Of a stretch of DNA of 64,000 nucleotides, positions 51,301 through 64,000 are shown piece after piece. The notes below the pieces were generated by a model, which had not been told where the DNA came from, ran no database searches, and saw nothing but the letters and a program-made list of their open reading frames with translations. Positions within the stretch are counted from its first letter, which is position 1. Every line of letters begins with the position of its first letter. The stretch comes from Hoplostethus atlanticus (Eukaryota > Chordata > Actinopteri > Trachichthyiformes > Trachichthyidae): contig JAXDDX010000309.1 in the NCBI GenBank assembly GCA_034670405.1, positions 62,501-126,500 of the forward strand. Reading direction: 5' to 3'. The position numbers and the translations under genes are program-made.

Positions 51301-51820
51301 GGGTGAAGTGATGGAGGGCTGGACAACCGAGATACACTTCATTACTCTCTCCAGACCAGGAGCTCCGGAGATGTGAGGACATCAAATAAACAAGGAACTA
51401 ACACACACACACACACACACACACACACCATCTAAACCAAGTATCTTCTATTCAGCGGAGCGATCGACTAGTGGCACTCAGTGCAGCAGAGTGGAAAGGG
51501 ATGAGTGGCAATTAAAGAGAGAGGAGGGAGGAAAGAGGAGAGACGAGGGAGGAAAAAGGAAAGGAAGAGAGGAGGGAGGAAAGATGAAAGAAGAGGGAGG
51601 AAAGAGGAGAGATGAGGGAGGAAAGAGAAGGGAGGAGGCTGCTTTTTGAAGCTCAACCAGAGACCCTAGCCCTGATCCAGGACCCTTTGAGAGTCTTTCA
51701 TCATATGGCTGTTTACCTCCCAGAGGGTCCTGTCCTGCTCCATTGACTTTTTACCACACGAAAGTCAGCGAGCCTGATAACGAAACTAATACATTGAATT
51801 TCACTGACCTTAACAGATGT
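48361..51820. other. noncoding region, no gene recognised
   Basis: Includes poly-C runs near 48400 and 48430, (CA)n 48655-48680 and 51402-51428, a purine-rich GGGAGGAAAGAGGAGA tract 51520-51640, and complex AT-rich sequence 49000-51100. No ORF above chance was found. Confidence 0.5.
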
Positions 51821-53047
51821 CTGTCTCTGTCTCCTCTCCTCTCCTCTCCTCTCCTTTTCTCTCCTCTCCTCTCCTCTGTCTCCTCTGTCTCCTCTCCTCT
51901 CCTCTCCTCTGTCTCCTCTGTCTCCTCTCCTCTCGTCTCCTCTGTCTCCTCTCCTCTGTCTCCTCTCCTCTCTTCTCCTCTGTCTCCTCTCCTCTCCTCT
52001 CCTCTGTCTCTTCTCCTCTCCTCTCCTCTGTCTTCTCTCCTCTGTCTCCTCTCATCTCCTCTCCTCTCCTCTGTCTCCTCTCCTCTCCTCTCCTCTCCTC
52101 TGTCTCCTCTCCTCTCCTCTCCTCTCCTCGCCTCTCCTCTGTCTCCTCTGTCTCCTCTCCTCTCCTCTCTTCTCCTCTCCTCGCCTCTCCTCTGTCTCCT
52201 CTGTCTCCTCTCCTCTCCTCTGTCTCCTCTGTCTCCTCTCCTCTCCTCTCCTCTCCTCTCCTCTCCTCTCCTCTCCTCTCCTCTCCTCTCCTCTCCTCTC
52301 CTCTCCTCTCCTCGCCTCTCCTCTGTCTCCTCTGTCTCCTCTCCTCTCCTCTCCTCTCCTCTCCTCTCCTTTTCTCTCCTCTCCTCTCCTCTCCTCTGTC
52401 TCCTCTGTCTCCTCTGTCTCCTCTGTCTCCTCTCCTCTCCTCTCCTCTGTCTCCTCTGTCTCCTCTCCTCTCGTCTCCTCTGTCTCCTCTCCTCTCTTCT
52501 CTTCTGTCTCCTCTCCTCTCCTCTCCTCTCCTCTCCTCTCCTCTGTCTCTTCTCCTCTCCTCTCCTCTGTCTCCTCTCCTCTGTCTCCTCTCATTTCCTC
52601 TCCTCTCCTCTGTCTCCTCTCCTCTCCTCTGTCTCCTCTCCTCTCCTCACCTCTCCTCTCCTCTGTCTTCTCTCCTCTCCTCTCCTCTCCTCTCCTCTCC
52701 TCACCTGTCCTCTCCTCTGTCTTCTCTCCTCTCCTCTCCTCTCCTCTCCTCTTCTCTCCTCTGTCTCCTCTCCTCTGTCTCCTCTCCTCTGCCTCCTCTC
52801 CTCTCCTCTCCTCTGTCTCCTCTCCTCTCCTCTCCTCTCCTCTCCTCTGTCTCCTCTCCTCTCCTCTCCTCTCCTCTCCTCTCCTCTCTTCTCCTCTCCT
52901 CTCCTCACATGTCCTCTCCTCTGTCTTCTCTCCTCTCCTCTCCTCTCCTCTTCTCTCCTCTGTCTCCTCTCCTCTCCTCTCTTCTTCTCTCCTCTGTCTC
53001 CTCTCCTCTGTCTCCTCTCCTCTGTCTCCTCTCCTCTGTCTCCTCTC
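51821..53047 (+). repeat. 1.2-kb TCTCC pentanucleotide satellite
   Basis: Units of CTCCT dominate, with frequent TGTCTCC variants. The array is homopyrimidine on this strand. It yields long open frames on both strands (over 430 codons of Ser/Pro/Leu repeats on plus, Arg/Glu/Gly on minus) that are not genes. Confidence 0.97.
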
Positions 53048-53379
53048 TGGTAGACAGTAGATCTGCTGTGATTCCAGATGCAACTGAAGGCAAAACACAT
53101 TGAAATAATATTATAACACAACAAAATGTGAAAATAATTTTATGACCAACACAAGCTCTCTCAGAAGATGATCAAAAATGTGTACTTTTTTAAACTCTAT
53201 TTTCCTGATTTAATTTAATTTAATTTAATTCTATTTTATTTTATTTTATTTTTTATTTTATTTTTTTATTTTATTGGCTGTTGATCAGCTCCTGGTGTCT
53301 TGACATACTGATGACCCAGATCTGTGGTGGCAACAGCTGCTGTGGCAAAGATCAACTTTATATAGTCCCTGACATGGTA

Positions 53380-53382
<3 letters not shown>

Positions 53383-53474
<92 letters not shown>

Positions 53475-53486
53475 AACACACACACA

Positions 53487-53521
<35 letters not shown>

Positions 53522-53636
53522 AAACACACACACACACTCACACACACACACACGCACACACACTCACACACACACATGCACACACACACACACACTTACA
53601 CACTCTCACACACACGCACACACACACACACACACA
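53383..53636 (+). repeat. long (CA)n microsatellite
   Basis: About 250 bp of CA repeats broken by CTCA and GCA variants. Another (CA)n lies at 53788-53822. Confidence 0.97.
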
Positions 53637-53786
53637 TTGAGAAACACATATAGCCGTTGCCACTGCCAACTGTATGTTGCAGATTGTTACCACGGCAACC
53701 AGTACACAAATACACACATGCCCGGGCACATGCATGAATCCAGACATGTGCATACATGCAGACACACATACTTTACATATGTATGG

Positions 53787-53822
<36 letters not shown>

Positions 53823-53824
<2 letters not shown>

Positions 53825-54355
53825 CGGTGACTGACGGTGCTCTCCTGACCTCGGCAGCGTTTGGAGCCGGTCCAAGCGAAAGGCAGCTGGAGGTGTTGAG
53901 GCCTGAGACGTGAAGAGGTGAAGGACAGGCTGCACCGTCAACGCTGCCTCTCTGCTTGCTTTGGCTGCTCTGCTCGTCCCTAGCCTCACATTCCTCTGAA
54001 ATTACCCCCCCAGAAGAAGTACTACTCATCAAATTACTTCGACCGTGTACTCATCATCCCCTGCTCGTCACCGACAGTTTGTTTTCTGGTTTATCGTTCC
54101 AGTCTCGGGAAGTTTGGAGTAACTTTGCCGGGGACTGACTTTGCTCTCTTCTCTCCTTGTTCTGCTCCTCGCTGCTCGTTGTCAGCGTGTCAGAATAATG
54201 AGGGCGGCGTCGAGGACAGCGTTGAGGGCCGGAGCGGCGACGGGACGCTCACTGCCGCCATGAATATTCAGCCCTGCATATGGCGCCGCTCACCGGGACC
54301 CGCATTTACCTAGAGGCACTAATTAGGACGCTTGATTTGAAAAGATGACGCTGTC

Positions 54356-54388
<33 letters not shown>

Positions 54389-55079
54389 GCGAGCGAGAGA
54401 GAGAGGTGGGGTGTAGGTCAAGTGTGGACTGACCTGCACCAAAAGACTGAGGCGAGAATATCTGGGAGGGAGAGAGGACGCCATGTCACCTCATGTCGTG
54501 GACCAACTAACTTTAAAAGAAAACCTTCTCATTCTGCAGCCGTCTGACCTCGTTGTCCGTGTGGCGTTCAGTTCGTCCCACAAGTACGAGCACGGATCGT
54601 GGCTAGGAAACACTTCACCGCATCCTGACTGAGGTTGCCTCTTCAGCAGAAGCTGCACTGCCATGTCCAGCACTCAGGATGATTGAGAGTATTCTCCCCC
54701 TGTAAATATCTGGCAACCCGCTAAGTAGCCATTTAGTGGTTTGAGGCTATCTCTCTCCCGCTGCGGATACATCTCCATCCTCCTGATGAAGTGCATAGTC
54801 CATGTCATTCTTCATCAATTTGACGGCTGTTGAGTAAAAAAACAAAACAATATGTGGGACGGTAATTGAATGGAATTGGACCTCTTGAGTCAAAGAGTGC
54901 AAGTACTGTTGGGCGGTACGTTTTCCATGTACACCTCAGAGAGGAATGGATGGTGACTTTCTGGCTGTTTTCACTGCCTCAACCTCTCTGAGTTTCTGAG
55001 GGTCTTCTTCTCCGTCGCAGCCCCACTTCATGAACTCGACTCACCAGGCGTTTGGATTTCTACAGCAAAAAGTAGAAAT
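53823..55079. other. noncoding, with possible conserved element 54225-54345
   Basis: 54355-54406 is (GA)n. 54225-54345 is complex sequence with the palindromic homeodomain word CTAATTAG and CATGAATATTCAGCCCTGCA. No exon is recognised. Confidence 0.35.
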
Positions 55080-55159
55080 CTGAGAGGATCTGCTGAGAGG
55101 ATCTTTTAGGTCCAAACACTCGGCTTTTAGGATAACACTGCCTTATAAAGTCTTGGCTG
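55080..55159 (+). repeat. left arm of an 80-bp perfect inverted repeat
   Basis: The reverse complement equals 56019-56098 at every position that I checked. The arms are 859 bp apart. Confidence 0.95.
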
Positions 55160-55860
55160 GGCAGAGAAGCATCCACACCGACACCAGGAACTGGGCAAAT
55201 AGTCTCAATTAGTGGGGATGGGACACTTTTCCCTGTTACTGTGTGATGCAGGCTGTATGTGGGTGTATGTGAGCCCTCATGAAGAAAACAGGTACAACTG
55301 TAATAAGTTGTACAATACTGTCAGTCCATGCACACAAATGTTAGAAAATATGTCAGAGAGGAAAAAAACATCTTCAATCCATGTTGAACATGTAGCTATC
55401 AGATACAGCAGTTTAAAAAAGGCTCTTCAGGCTGAAAACAGATCACCATGAACCACTACGTAAACAGAGCCAGTGTTAGGGCTTTAACAACGTGGAGAAA
55501 TATGAACGTAATGCAGACAAACAAAGGTGGGATTGTCTCGGAGTCAGAAACCAGTCAGGTAAACCATCTAACCGAGGCCTTTGATTTGGGTCTGCTGAGA
55601 TGCCGAGCCGGATGATCAACACGTCCACACGGGGGCTTAACGGATTCACTCATAATCAAGCAGATTTAGGATTGAAAACAGAGAGGCTCTCCGTTGGAAA
55701 GTCTCCGCCATGCTTATGTAACGTGAGAGCTGTTGATGCTGAAGCCTTTGTTCTGATACTGATGACACCGGAGCCTTGTGCTGAATCCAGTAGGGCTAGT
55801 CCTGCATGTAGAGCTGCTAGCTTCCAGGGAGGTGTGTGTGTGAGTGCATGTGCATGACCA

Positions 55861-55902
<42 letters not shown>

Positions 55903-56018
55903 TAATTGTCTGTTTATGGAGTGGTCTCCCAGGTGGGTGTGTGTTGTACATTATATAAAGGCACTTGCCACTCGGAGCCATTAAATTACGAAAAGCACTC
56001 CTGCCTCTCAACAGCTCA
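55160..56018. other. spacer between inverted-repeat arms
   Basis: Holds complex sequence with no ORF of note and a (CA)n at 55862-55900. Confidence 0.5.
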
Positions 56019-56098
56019 CAGCCAAGACTTTATAAGGCAGTGTTATCCTAAAAGCCGAGTGTTTGGACCTAAAAGATCCTCTCAGCAGATCCTCTCAG
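56019..56098 (-). repeat. right arm of the 80-bp perfect inverted repeat
   Basis: It mirrors 55080-55159. Immediately beyond it a 13-bp unit AGATCCTCTCAGC reaches a third copy (56074-56112), while the left arm has two. Confidence 0.95.
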
Positions 56099-56112
56099 CA
56101 GATCCTCTCAGC

Positions 56113-58710
56113 AGAGTGTTTACCGGGGGAATGCTGCACTGACAGTGTTTACCAAGAACTGCAACAGCACAGAGCAGCTCAGGGAAAATAATTCTCCAGG
56201 GTTCATAAAGAATAGCGTGTTTAATTGCTGGCTAGAAAATGTTCTGAATATTTCTGCCTCCCTGCCTCCCCCCGCCTCCCCCAACGCTTTCTGTCTAATT
56301 CTGCTCCTATTTCTTCCCTCATCCGATCTCTCAGCATCAGTTTATCTCTCTCCTCCTCTGTCTTCCTATCACTCTCTGTCTCTCTCTCTCTCCGGGGGCG
56401 GGGCCCAGCCTCCAGCTCAGTCAGCTCCAGTCGGTGTTGCTGACAGAATCAGGATGCTTCCTCCCAGAGGGATGTGGGAGTGTCAAGCTGGGACGAAGAA
56501 CAAGGATGGATGCAGGCTTCACCTCGACCCCCCCCCCGCCCCACTCCCCGATTCCCCCCCCCCCCCCCAACACACACACGCATTTGTCCCATATGCTCAT
56601 CACTATTCATCACCAGTCATCTGCATGTCCTCAGCTTGAGAGGAGGTGCAGAGATGCAGAGGGAGAGAGACAGTCAGACAGACAAGGAGAACAGGGAGGA
56701 AGAGGAGAAGTACACGAGTCTCTCCTTGGAGTTTTAAAGTCACAAGGAAGCGTCGTTTCAACGGCGTCCTGCTTCTGAGATCTGACGTATTTCTGTTTGA
56801 ACCAGGATGTCGGCGAAGGGCCTGGTTGGATCAGAGCAAACATGGAAAGGGAGGTAGCGGTGCAGTCAGTGAAATAATCCACTGTGAAATGTTTTGTACA
56901 TAATCCCCACAAGTTCCAGATTCTTCCAAATGCATAAACTCCATCTGAACCATGCTGCCATGCTGTGATGGGAGGGGTGGATGTTTCAAAATCAGTGATG
57001 GTGTTAATGGTATTTTTATGTATGTCTACTGGTATGCCATGAAGTAATTTAAAATAGTTTTCCAGGAAGTAATGGAATCTTAATATAAAAATGTAATCTC
57101 ATTCCTTTGGCCATTTATGAATTAACCAACAAGGTGAAAAGCTTTTTATTTCATTGTGACTTTAATCTTCATTACCATGGATGTGGGGAGTAGTTTAAAA
57201 CCTTTTTAGCCTAATAGTAATCTGTAATCCCTGTAATCTACCTGTATGACGTAAATTCATAGTATTGTACCAATCTGATCTAAGTTAAGTTATATGACTA
57301 TAGAAACATTTAAGGCATAAATTAATGCTTTTATAAAAATACTACTGACGTTTGTTCATGTTGATGATCGTGACTGGAGTCATCCATCAATCATATTATA
57401 ACATGAACCTGAACACCAGATTATTGGTTGTCTATGGATTAGCAGCAGCAATTCAATGTGAGACTCTGTTTCATTTCATTTCAACCATGAAATTAGTTCA
57501 AACAAGCAACAACATCCACAAAGTCAGTGTCTTATTGATCGTCGATGCCCCAGAAACTGTTTTGTTGAGGCTTGTTTGTTTGGTTTGCAGAAGACAATCA
57601 TTCACGGTGAAAATATTGATTCAATTACTCAGATTCCCTTTAATGGAGGACGGAGCCGAAAGAAAGATTAAAAAACAGCTTCTGCAAACCCCAAGGAAAC
57701 GTAACTCATATGTTTATCTCAGCTCCAATCTGTGGGTGAACCGACTCGAACTGAACAGCAGAAAGACCTGCATCCTGTTCCCTCCCTCAATATTTTCAAG
57801 CATTTGAGCAAAAAAAAAAAAGAAGAAAAAAACCTCTCCAGAAAACCGCACGGCACATGCAGAAAATGGAAACAGCCCTCACTGTTGTTTCAGCAGCACA
57901 TGAAGTGAGTGTGAGCTGGAACCGGGACAACTGTTGATTCCTTCACGCATGGATAAATGTGTTTTCTTACCATGAGAATAAAGGCAGACAGAGACAGAGG
58001 GAGAAATTACCACCACATAATGAGAGGGTTTGAGATACAGTGACACACACAACATAATGAAACCTTGTCCTTAGATAACCCACCTCCCTGCCTCCCTCCC
58101 TCTAATGCCCACCCTTTCCTCATTTTCTCCTTCCTTCGCCTTCGATCAGTCCCAGTCCTCCCTGCGTTCTGCTTGGTTTCATCCCTCTTTTATATTGTTT
58201 CCCTTCATGTACCCGTCGGCGTGCACGCGTCTATACGAGCATCCCAACCTGTGTGTAATATTTAACTTATAGGTCTAAACAGGACACATCTGCAAGGCGT
58301 TAGAGATTAATAATCCTAGCCGAACCACACAGGCCGGCGCGGTGAAGGCAATCAAGCAAAACAAAGTGGATATTCCATCCCCACCTCGACTGTTTAGGAA
58401 CAGTTAAATATAGACCGCATGCTGGTGGCTTTGCCTGACGTTACTGGCCCACACAGGAGCAAGAGATTTCTCACGGACTGTCACTTTCTTCGTCTGCTTC
58501 CCCACCTGTCTGTTCACCGCTGCCTGGGATGATGGGAGCTAATGATGTGTCCCGGCGTTGTGCTGCTGGAGAGGCAGACGTGAAGGATGTGGAAATAACT
58601 GGAGAGAGTGAAGAGCAGAAAAACTAGAGAGTGAGAGAAAGGGGTTTGAAAGAGAGAGAGAGAGAGAGAGAGAGAGGAATTTTCTCTACCAACGAACCTC
58701 GAATTTCAAA
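56113..58710. other. noncoding; possible conserved element 58260-58590
   Basis: Poly-C runs occur near 56530 and 56560. 57352-57807 is an AT-rich open frame of 151 codons without a recognisable domain. 58260-58590 is complex GC-balanced sequence, and 58651-58675 is (GA)n. Confidence 0.4.
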
Positions 58711-59296
58711 TCCTCAATGTTCAAGTTTGAGTCCGAGTCACCAAGGTCACGTCTGAGTCAAGGCTAAGTCCTCAATGTTCAAGTTTGAGTCCAAGGTCAC
58801 GTCCTCGTTGAGTCTCAAGTCCTCAATGTTCAACTTTGAGTCCGAGTCACCAAAGTCATGTCCGAGTCGAGTCTCAGTCCTCAATGTTCAAGTTTGAGTC
58901 CAAGTTACCAAGGTCACGTCCGTGTTGAGTCTCAAGTCCTCAATGTTCAAGTTTGAGTCCAAGTCACCAAGGTCACGTCCGAGTTGAGTCTCAAGTCCTC
59001 AATGTTCAAGTTTGAGTCCAAGTCACCAAGGTCACGTCCGAGTTGAGTCTCAAATCCTCAATGTTCAACTTTGAGTCCGAGTCACCAAGGTCATGTCCGA
59101 GTCGAGTCTCAAGTCCTCAATGTTCAAGTTTGAGTCCAAGTCACTAAGGTCACGTCCGAGTTGAGTCTCAAATCCTCAATGTTCAACTTTGAGTCCGAGT
59201 CACCAAGGTCACGTCTGAGTCGAGTCTAAGTCCTCAATGTTCAAGTTTGAGTCCGAGTCACCAAGGTCACGTCCGAATCGAGTCTCAAGTCCTCTT
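58711..59296 (+). repeat. 59-bp minisatellite, about ten copies
   Basis: Units read TCAATGTTCAAGTTTGAGTC, CAAGTCACCAAGGTCACGTC, CGAGTTGAGTCTCAAGTCC. Adjacent copies at 58981 and 59040 give a 59-bp period; some copies lack part of the unit. Confidence 0.95.
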
Positions 59297-60032
59297 ACTC
59301 CGAATAACCAATAATTTGAGTTCAAGTAATCCATGCCGAAACAAAACAAACAACAGACTTTTCCTCTTCCTCTTCCCTCCCAGTCTCTCAGCTAATACTA
59401 GTAGCCGAGTATGTATGTCAAACAAATCAACCCACCGTCTACAGAAGTACATCGCCCTCGAGCCGGGACGCACAAGCGAAGGAAACGCTGAATAGATGTC
59501 GATACAACGGCCTGCACCGACGGTTAAAACTCATCTCAGTAGTTCGCAGTCGTCCATCGCTGCTACCTGCATCGCTGTGAAGTCAGGACCTAAATATCTC
59601 TCTGACTTCAGTTCAAAACAGTTTCCAAAGATTTTGAACTTTTTCTTTCGCCATCTGTCCAACACTCGCTGGGTTCAGTTTTATCACGGCTAAAGACTCA
59701 AATAACTCCTGCTTCATAAATAAAACACAGATAAAACACAGAAACTGTTGAAACTATTGATCTGAAGTGAATTTACTGTCAGCCCCCCACTGGGTTCACC
59801 ACTGAAAACAATTCTGCAAGCACTGTGCTTTTTTTAGGCCTGAAAACCCCTTATGTACAGATGATTCTTCACCGAGGTATGAGCTGAAACAGATCGTACT
59901 ATATGACATGATACTGTAACACATCATACCTCACCCAACAACACGTAGCATACTGTGCCACATGCGGTATGACATGATATTCTATGGCTCTTCAAGACAG
60001 CAAACTAGGACACAGTAGGAAAACAGAGTCCC
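59297..60032. other. noncoding, no feature recognised
   Basis: Complex sequence; short frames only. Confidence 0.45.
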
Positions 60033-60502
60033 AGGCTCCGTTCACACTGAAGCTGACAGTCCCAATTCAAAATGTTTTCTAATCAGTGTGAACAGTAAAA
60101 AGCTGCATAGCGTCTAATGGTTTCATTTCTGATCTGGACTACATGGATAGGTGGTGCAACATGGGATACTGAGTCATGCAACTTGTACCGAACACTCAAA
60201 TTGGAATTTGTCAGTTGCCATGAACAAGTAAATGTTCTTCGTCATTCACGTAAATCTGACGTAAGATCGTCTTAATGTCGCTGCTTGGCTGAGCAGCGTT
60301 AGCGTGGAGGACAACGAGACATGGAAAGAAAGACAAACAGTCCATTTGATTGGTATTTCAGTATTTGTTGCTCCGCGTACTTTTCAACGTTGCTGCCAGT
60401 TCATATTGGTATGGGATATGGTTACATCCTATAATAGATATGAACAGTCATCCAAATAATTGGATGTGAGCAGGAATCCGGCCTGCAGTGTGAACGGAGC
60501 CT
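60033..60502. mobile_element. MITE with 17-bp perfect terminal inverted repeats, hAT-like
   Basis: AGGCTCCGTTCACACTG at 60033-60049 and its reverse complement at 60486-60502 bound 470 bp without coding capacity. The terminal sequence resembles fish hAT-type MITEs, but the 8-bp duplication is not visible. Confidence 0.7.
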
Positions 60503-60624
60503 AAATGACAACAAAACCCAGCAGGGACGAGAACGGCAGGAAGCAATGAAATGTATAAGAAGGAGAAATAATATATTTTAAAAAGCCCTGATGCAGAAAA
60601 TGAATTCATGGGGAATGTATGGTG

Positions 60625-60692
<68 letters not shown>

Positions 60693-62152
60693 TCAAACAG
60701 AAAAACAGGGAAAAAGAGAGATTTTTGTGGATGCTGTTTGGTTCATCAGATTTAAACTGATATTTGAAATAGAAATTAAAATGCTGAGTCGTAGAATAGC
60801 AGATAGCGATTAGCTGGGACTGAACAGTCTGTTAGCAGAGGGTCTGGCATGATTCACGGGTTCAAGGGGTTCTGGGTAATCCCTGGTGAACCGCCATCAC
60901 CTACCTGCTCTAATCTAGAAGACAGACGTGACTCTAGTGACTGTCTGGACCTCGTGTCAGGGCCCGGTTGGTCTCATGGGGACATGAAGGTTATATTTTC
61001 AGGTCTGAATTGTTTTATCACTCAGAAATAAAGCTCAGTTGACTGTTGAAGCTCCGATAACCATCCTGCAAGGCGTTTAAGAGAGATTAGAGAGTCCTTG
61101 GGTCTCTGGATTCCAGTTTTTGAAGAGACTGTTAAAGGCACAGCGAAATGAAAAACCTCTTTTCTCGTTTTTTGCTACTTCTCTGTATCATAATGTACAT
61201 TTGTATTGTATTTTTATGTCAAAATCCCCCAAAGCCATAACCCTTCTTCCTGTTTCCAGTGTATTTTAGTAGATGCTGTTCCCTTTCCCCAAGACGTCAT
61301 GGTTGCGTCCCAATCCAAAACTGTGACAGCTCAAGAGTCACTTTCCATGTTTGCTCGTCGAATCACAGAAGCAAGACGCCGTCGGAATGTCGTCTCCTTT
61401 CACCCGAACCCCCAAGTCTCTTAAAACAGGAACAGCGATTTTCACTGTCGGATAATACGACTCCATGAGTCTTAATGGGCTGTGAGGCCGGGGAACCGAC
61501 TCAGCAGAGGTTGGAACTCGAGACACAAAAAAACGAAAAACCACAGAAATGCCAGTTAAGAGGTTTTCACGGGATCGTCGAGATACGTGGTTTAGGGTTT
61601 TGGCTCGTACTGCCGGACCGGAGTCGGTTCGTATCGGAGTGATTAGAGCGAGAGGTTCACAGACCGATCGATTATTGATCAGAGATGTGGGAGGCTGTGG
61701 GTGGTCCTACTGGAGAGTAGCAGCACTGGGCTCAGGACCAACCCCCCCCACACACACACACACACACAATAGTTATTAGGACAAATTGCAGCGTTTATGG
61801 GATTGGCATACACCAACACATTTCACTGAACATCTCCCTGGTCTTTGCCTGCTGCCCTCCTTCATTCTCCACATCAATCATGTCGGTCTTTGTGTTTTCT
61901 CCCCCCGGCCACCAATCTGTCCCCGAGGCTTTCTTCCATCCTCCCCTGCACACCAGTGCTCCTCCTCGCCCCTTCCTCCCATTCTTGCTGGTAACCTGAA
62001 ATCAATACGGCGTGGAGCATGGCCGCCCGCTCGCCCAGCTTCAGTCTATCGGAGCGATTGTTCTCCTCACACGAGAGAAAATGACGACCTCCATTATGTT
62101 TGATTGGCTGTTTGCAGCAGCCGCAGCAGTGGGAGGGGGGGGGGAAGACTAA

Positions 62153-62218
<66 letters not shown>

Positions 62219-62401
62219 TCTGCAGCAGTAATTGTGATGCTCCACATTTTGTCAGCCTGGAAATTTGTTTCACAAGCAAACCTCCTCCCACCTCCTCCCA
62301 GACGAGGAGCTCCCGTCTCTCCTCCTGAAGGCTGTGATCATTACCGTCGTGGATTCGCCTCTAATTTCTGCCTCGGCACTCAAATTGTAGAGCTCACTAA
62401 C

Positions 62402-62445
<44 letters not shown>

Positions 62446-63242
62446 ATAAAACCCTTGGATATATAATCAAGTTTTCATCCCGTCATGACAGACTAACAGA
62501 AATACAAACTAGATGTTTGCTGAAGAGGTTTTGTGATGTGACTGTAATGGTACCAGTCGGCACCCTGCTGATCCTGAAGCTCTGTGATGTTGACTTCCTG
62601 TCAGAGATCAAAATAAATGATTTATTTCTTGTTTGATTGTTGTACTTACTTCTTTTACTCTGTATTTGTCTTATTTCTATGTATATCTTATGCTCTGCAT
62701 TTGCAAACTACCCAGAATCCCCCTGGGATTGTTGACATTTCATCTCATCTAAACTGATCTCATCTCAAGGCAGGGTGATGGAGCTACCTGGAACCTTTCT
62801 AGAGCCTTCTGTCAGGGAAGGGGAGCCTAAAACACGTCAGTATTGAGAACATGTTCATAGGTATGTACAATATGAGAGCATCATGAATCAATCAAGGGTC
62901 AGGGGGAGGAGTCAGGAAGTAGTTTGACATTGAAACAGGTGGAAAGTAAAGGTGTGGAGGTGTGGAGCCACTTTTTATAAAAAAATAATAATAATTTGTT
63001 GCTGCGTCTTTTTTATCCGTTCATTCATCCGTTAAAAAATGGCGTCCAGTTCCTGCTGTCACGTAATCCTTTCATGGTGGAGGAACACCGTCTTCACAAC
63101 ACGTAGTCCGTTTCATGAGATCATGAGATGGTGTGACTGAACTTGTATGATTATTGTGAATCTCCAACAGGGAGGCAAAGTCATGAAACAAGATGAATCA
63201 CCAAATGCTTATCTGGTGAAGAACTCTGCTTGTTGTTTGCCA

Positions 63243-63297
<55 letters not shown>

Positions 63298-64000
63298 CCT
63301 CCCTCCCCCCTGGCTACCCACATCACATTGACCAGACTCTCTGTGTGTGTTATGAGTGGATCATAAAATCCGGTGAGTGTTTTCATTGCCATCCCAGCCT
63401 CTTTACAAGCCGTGGGGTCTGATTCAGAAACGGCTCCGCCTCTTTGCCAAAACCAGCGAAGGTGAAATGAATTCCCGGACGGCCTCTGGAGTTTCCCAAT
63501 AAAAAAACAAACAATGCACGAGGCTTTTTTACCATGCAGACGATGTGAAAGCGAGACGCAGCGGGACCGGTGGTTCACACGAGATCCAGGACTCGCCAGA
63601 AACCGGCAGCAGTGACTTCCTAGTGTGCAACTAACTTCATCCACTTTTCCTCTTTCTTTCTTCTCTTTCTTTCCACTGCTCCCTCCGTCTGGTACTAATC
63701 TTTTTCGGTCTCCTATTTCTCCGTCCTTCTGTCCTCACAAACACCCCCCCCCCCTCCCCTCCCTCCCCCCTCCCTCCCCCCTCAGGCCTGTAGGAGTAAT
63801 AACGCTTGATGAAATTACAGTAAAAATATTGATCTGTGGCTGGCTGTAACACTGAGCAGATCCCCGACGTTGCTGCCAGCTTTCCTCCGGTTTCAAGTCC
63901 TGTTTTTGTTACTGGAGAGCAGAAGGAGTGAAACATTACCTGTGATTTAAACTGCAGGTTACGAGACTTCATACGGTAATGTGTCTGTTACAAGCTTTTC
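60503..64000. other. noncoding region to window end
   Basis: It contains (GT)n 60628-60690 and 62155-62217, (CA)n 62403-62441, (CT)n 63244-63291, poly-C near 63744, and a retroelement-like 3' end near 62690-62770 (ATCCCCCTGGGATTG, then CATCTCATCT). I recognise no exon. Confidence 0.5.

Noticed and set aside
51743..53103. Open frames of over 400 codons on both strands (Ser/Leu/Pro on plus, Arg/Glu/Gly on minus)
   Set aside because: They are translations of the TCTCC satellite, which lacks stop codons in any frame; no start context, domains or splice structure.
57352..57807. 151-codon open frame on the plus strand
   Set aside because: AT-rich, no domain, no homologous feel, no supporting splice or promoter signs; plausible by chance in 64 kb.
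58711..59296. Regularly spaced repeats considered as a CRISPR-like array
   Set aside because: Units are contiguous with no unique spacers, and the DNA is vertebrate.

Overview
The window is nuclear DNA from a vertebrate, most likely a percomorph-type teleost fish. The evidence is a spliced JIP1 scaffold gene with short introns, a fish-style very large GTPase (GVIN-type) gene with one giant coding exon, tRNA-derived SINE and LINE 3' ends of the kind common in fish, and a very high density of (CA)n, (GA)n and pentanucleotide microsatellites. I do not assign a species.

Layout. 1-14833 (+) carries the 3' ten coding exons of mapk8ip1 (JIP1): the JNK-binding motif, an acidic linker, an SH3 domain, a PTB domain and the kinesin-light-chain-binding tail. 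The N-terminal exons lie left of the window. 17175-18312 (-) holds a three-exon, 86-residue secretory-type gene that no single long ORF reveals. It lies tail-to-tail with mapk8ip1, the position of FREY1 (C11orf94) in mammals, so I propose it as a candidate frey1. 19392-20250 is a 5'-truncated LINE. 21615-29154 (+) is a GVIN/VLIG-type interferon-inducible very large GTPase gene, possibly with one upstream exon. Its intron is packed with minisatellites, and its coding exon is broken by four apparent single-base losses.

From about 29.2 kb to 64 kb I recognise no protein-coding gene. The first part is mobile elements: an LTR-like fragment, a LINE 3' tail, a Tc1/mariner-type element, a Harbinger-type element with a Myb/SANT-like remnant and pseudo-tRNA, and a copy of the mapk8ip1 3'-end repeat split by a 645-bp LTR-like insertion. 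The rest is microsatellites, a 1.2-kb TCTCC satellite, an 80-bp perfect inverted repeat, a 59-bp minisatellite, and islands of complex unique sequence with TAAT motifs that could be conserved noncoding elements.

Three coding frame breaks sit at or beside homopolymers (C9, T5, A7) and all are single-base losses. One is in mapk8ip1, a gene not expected to be dead. This suggests uncorrected consensus errors rather than true gene decay, at least in part. The genes form no single pathway: JIP1 is a JNK/kinesin scaffold, the small gene is a secretory-pathway candidate for gamete biology, and the GTPase belongs to an interferon-response family.
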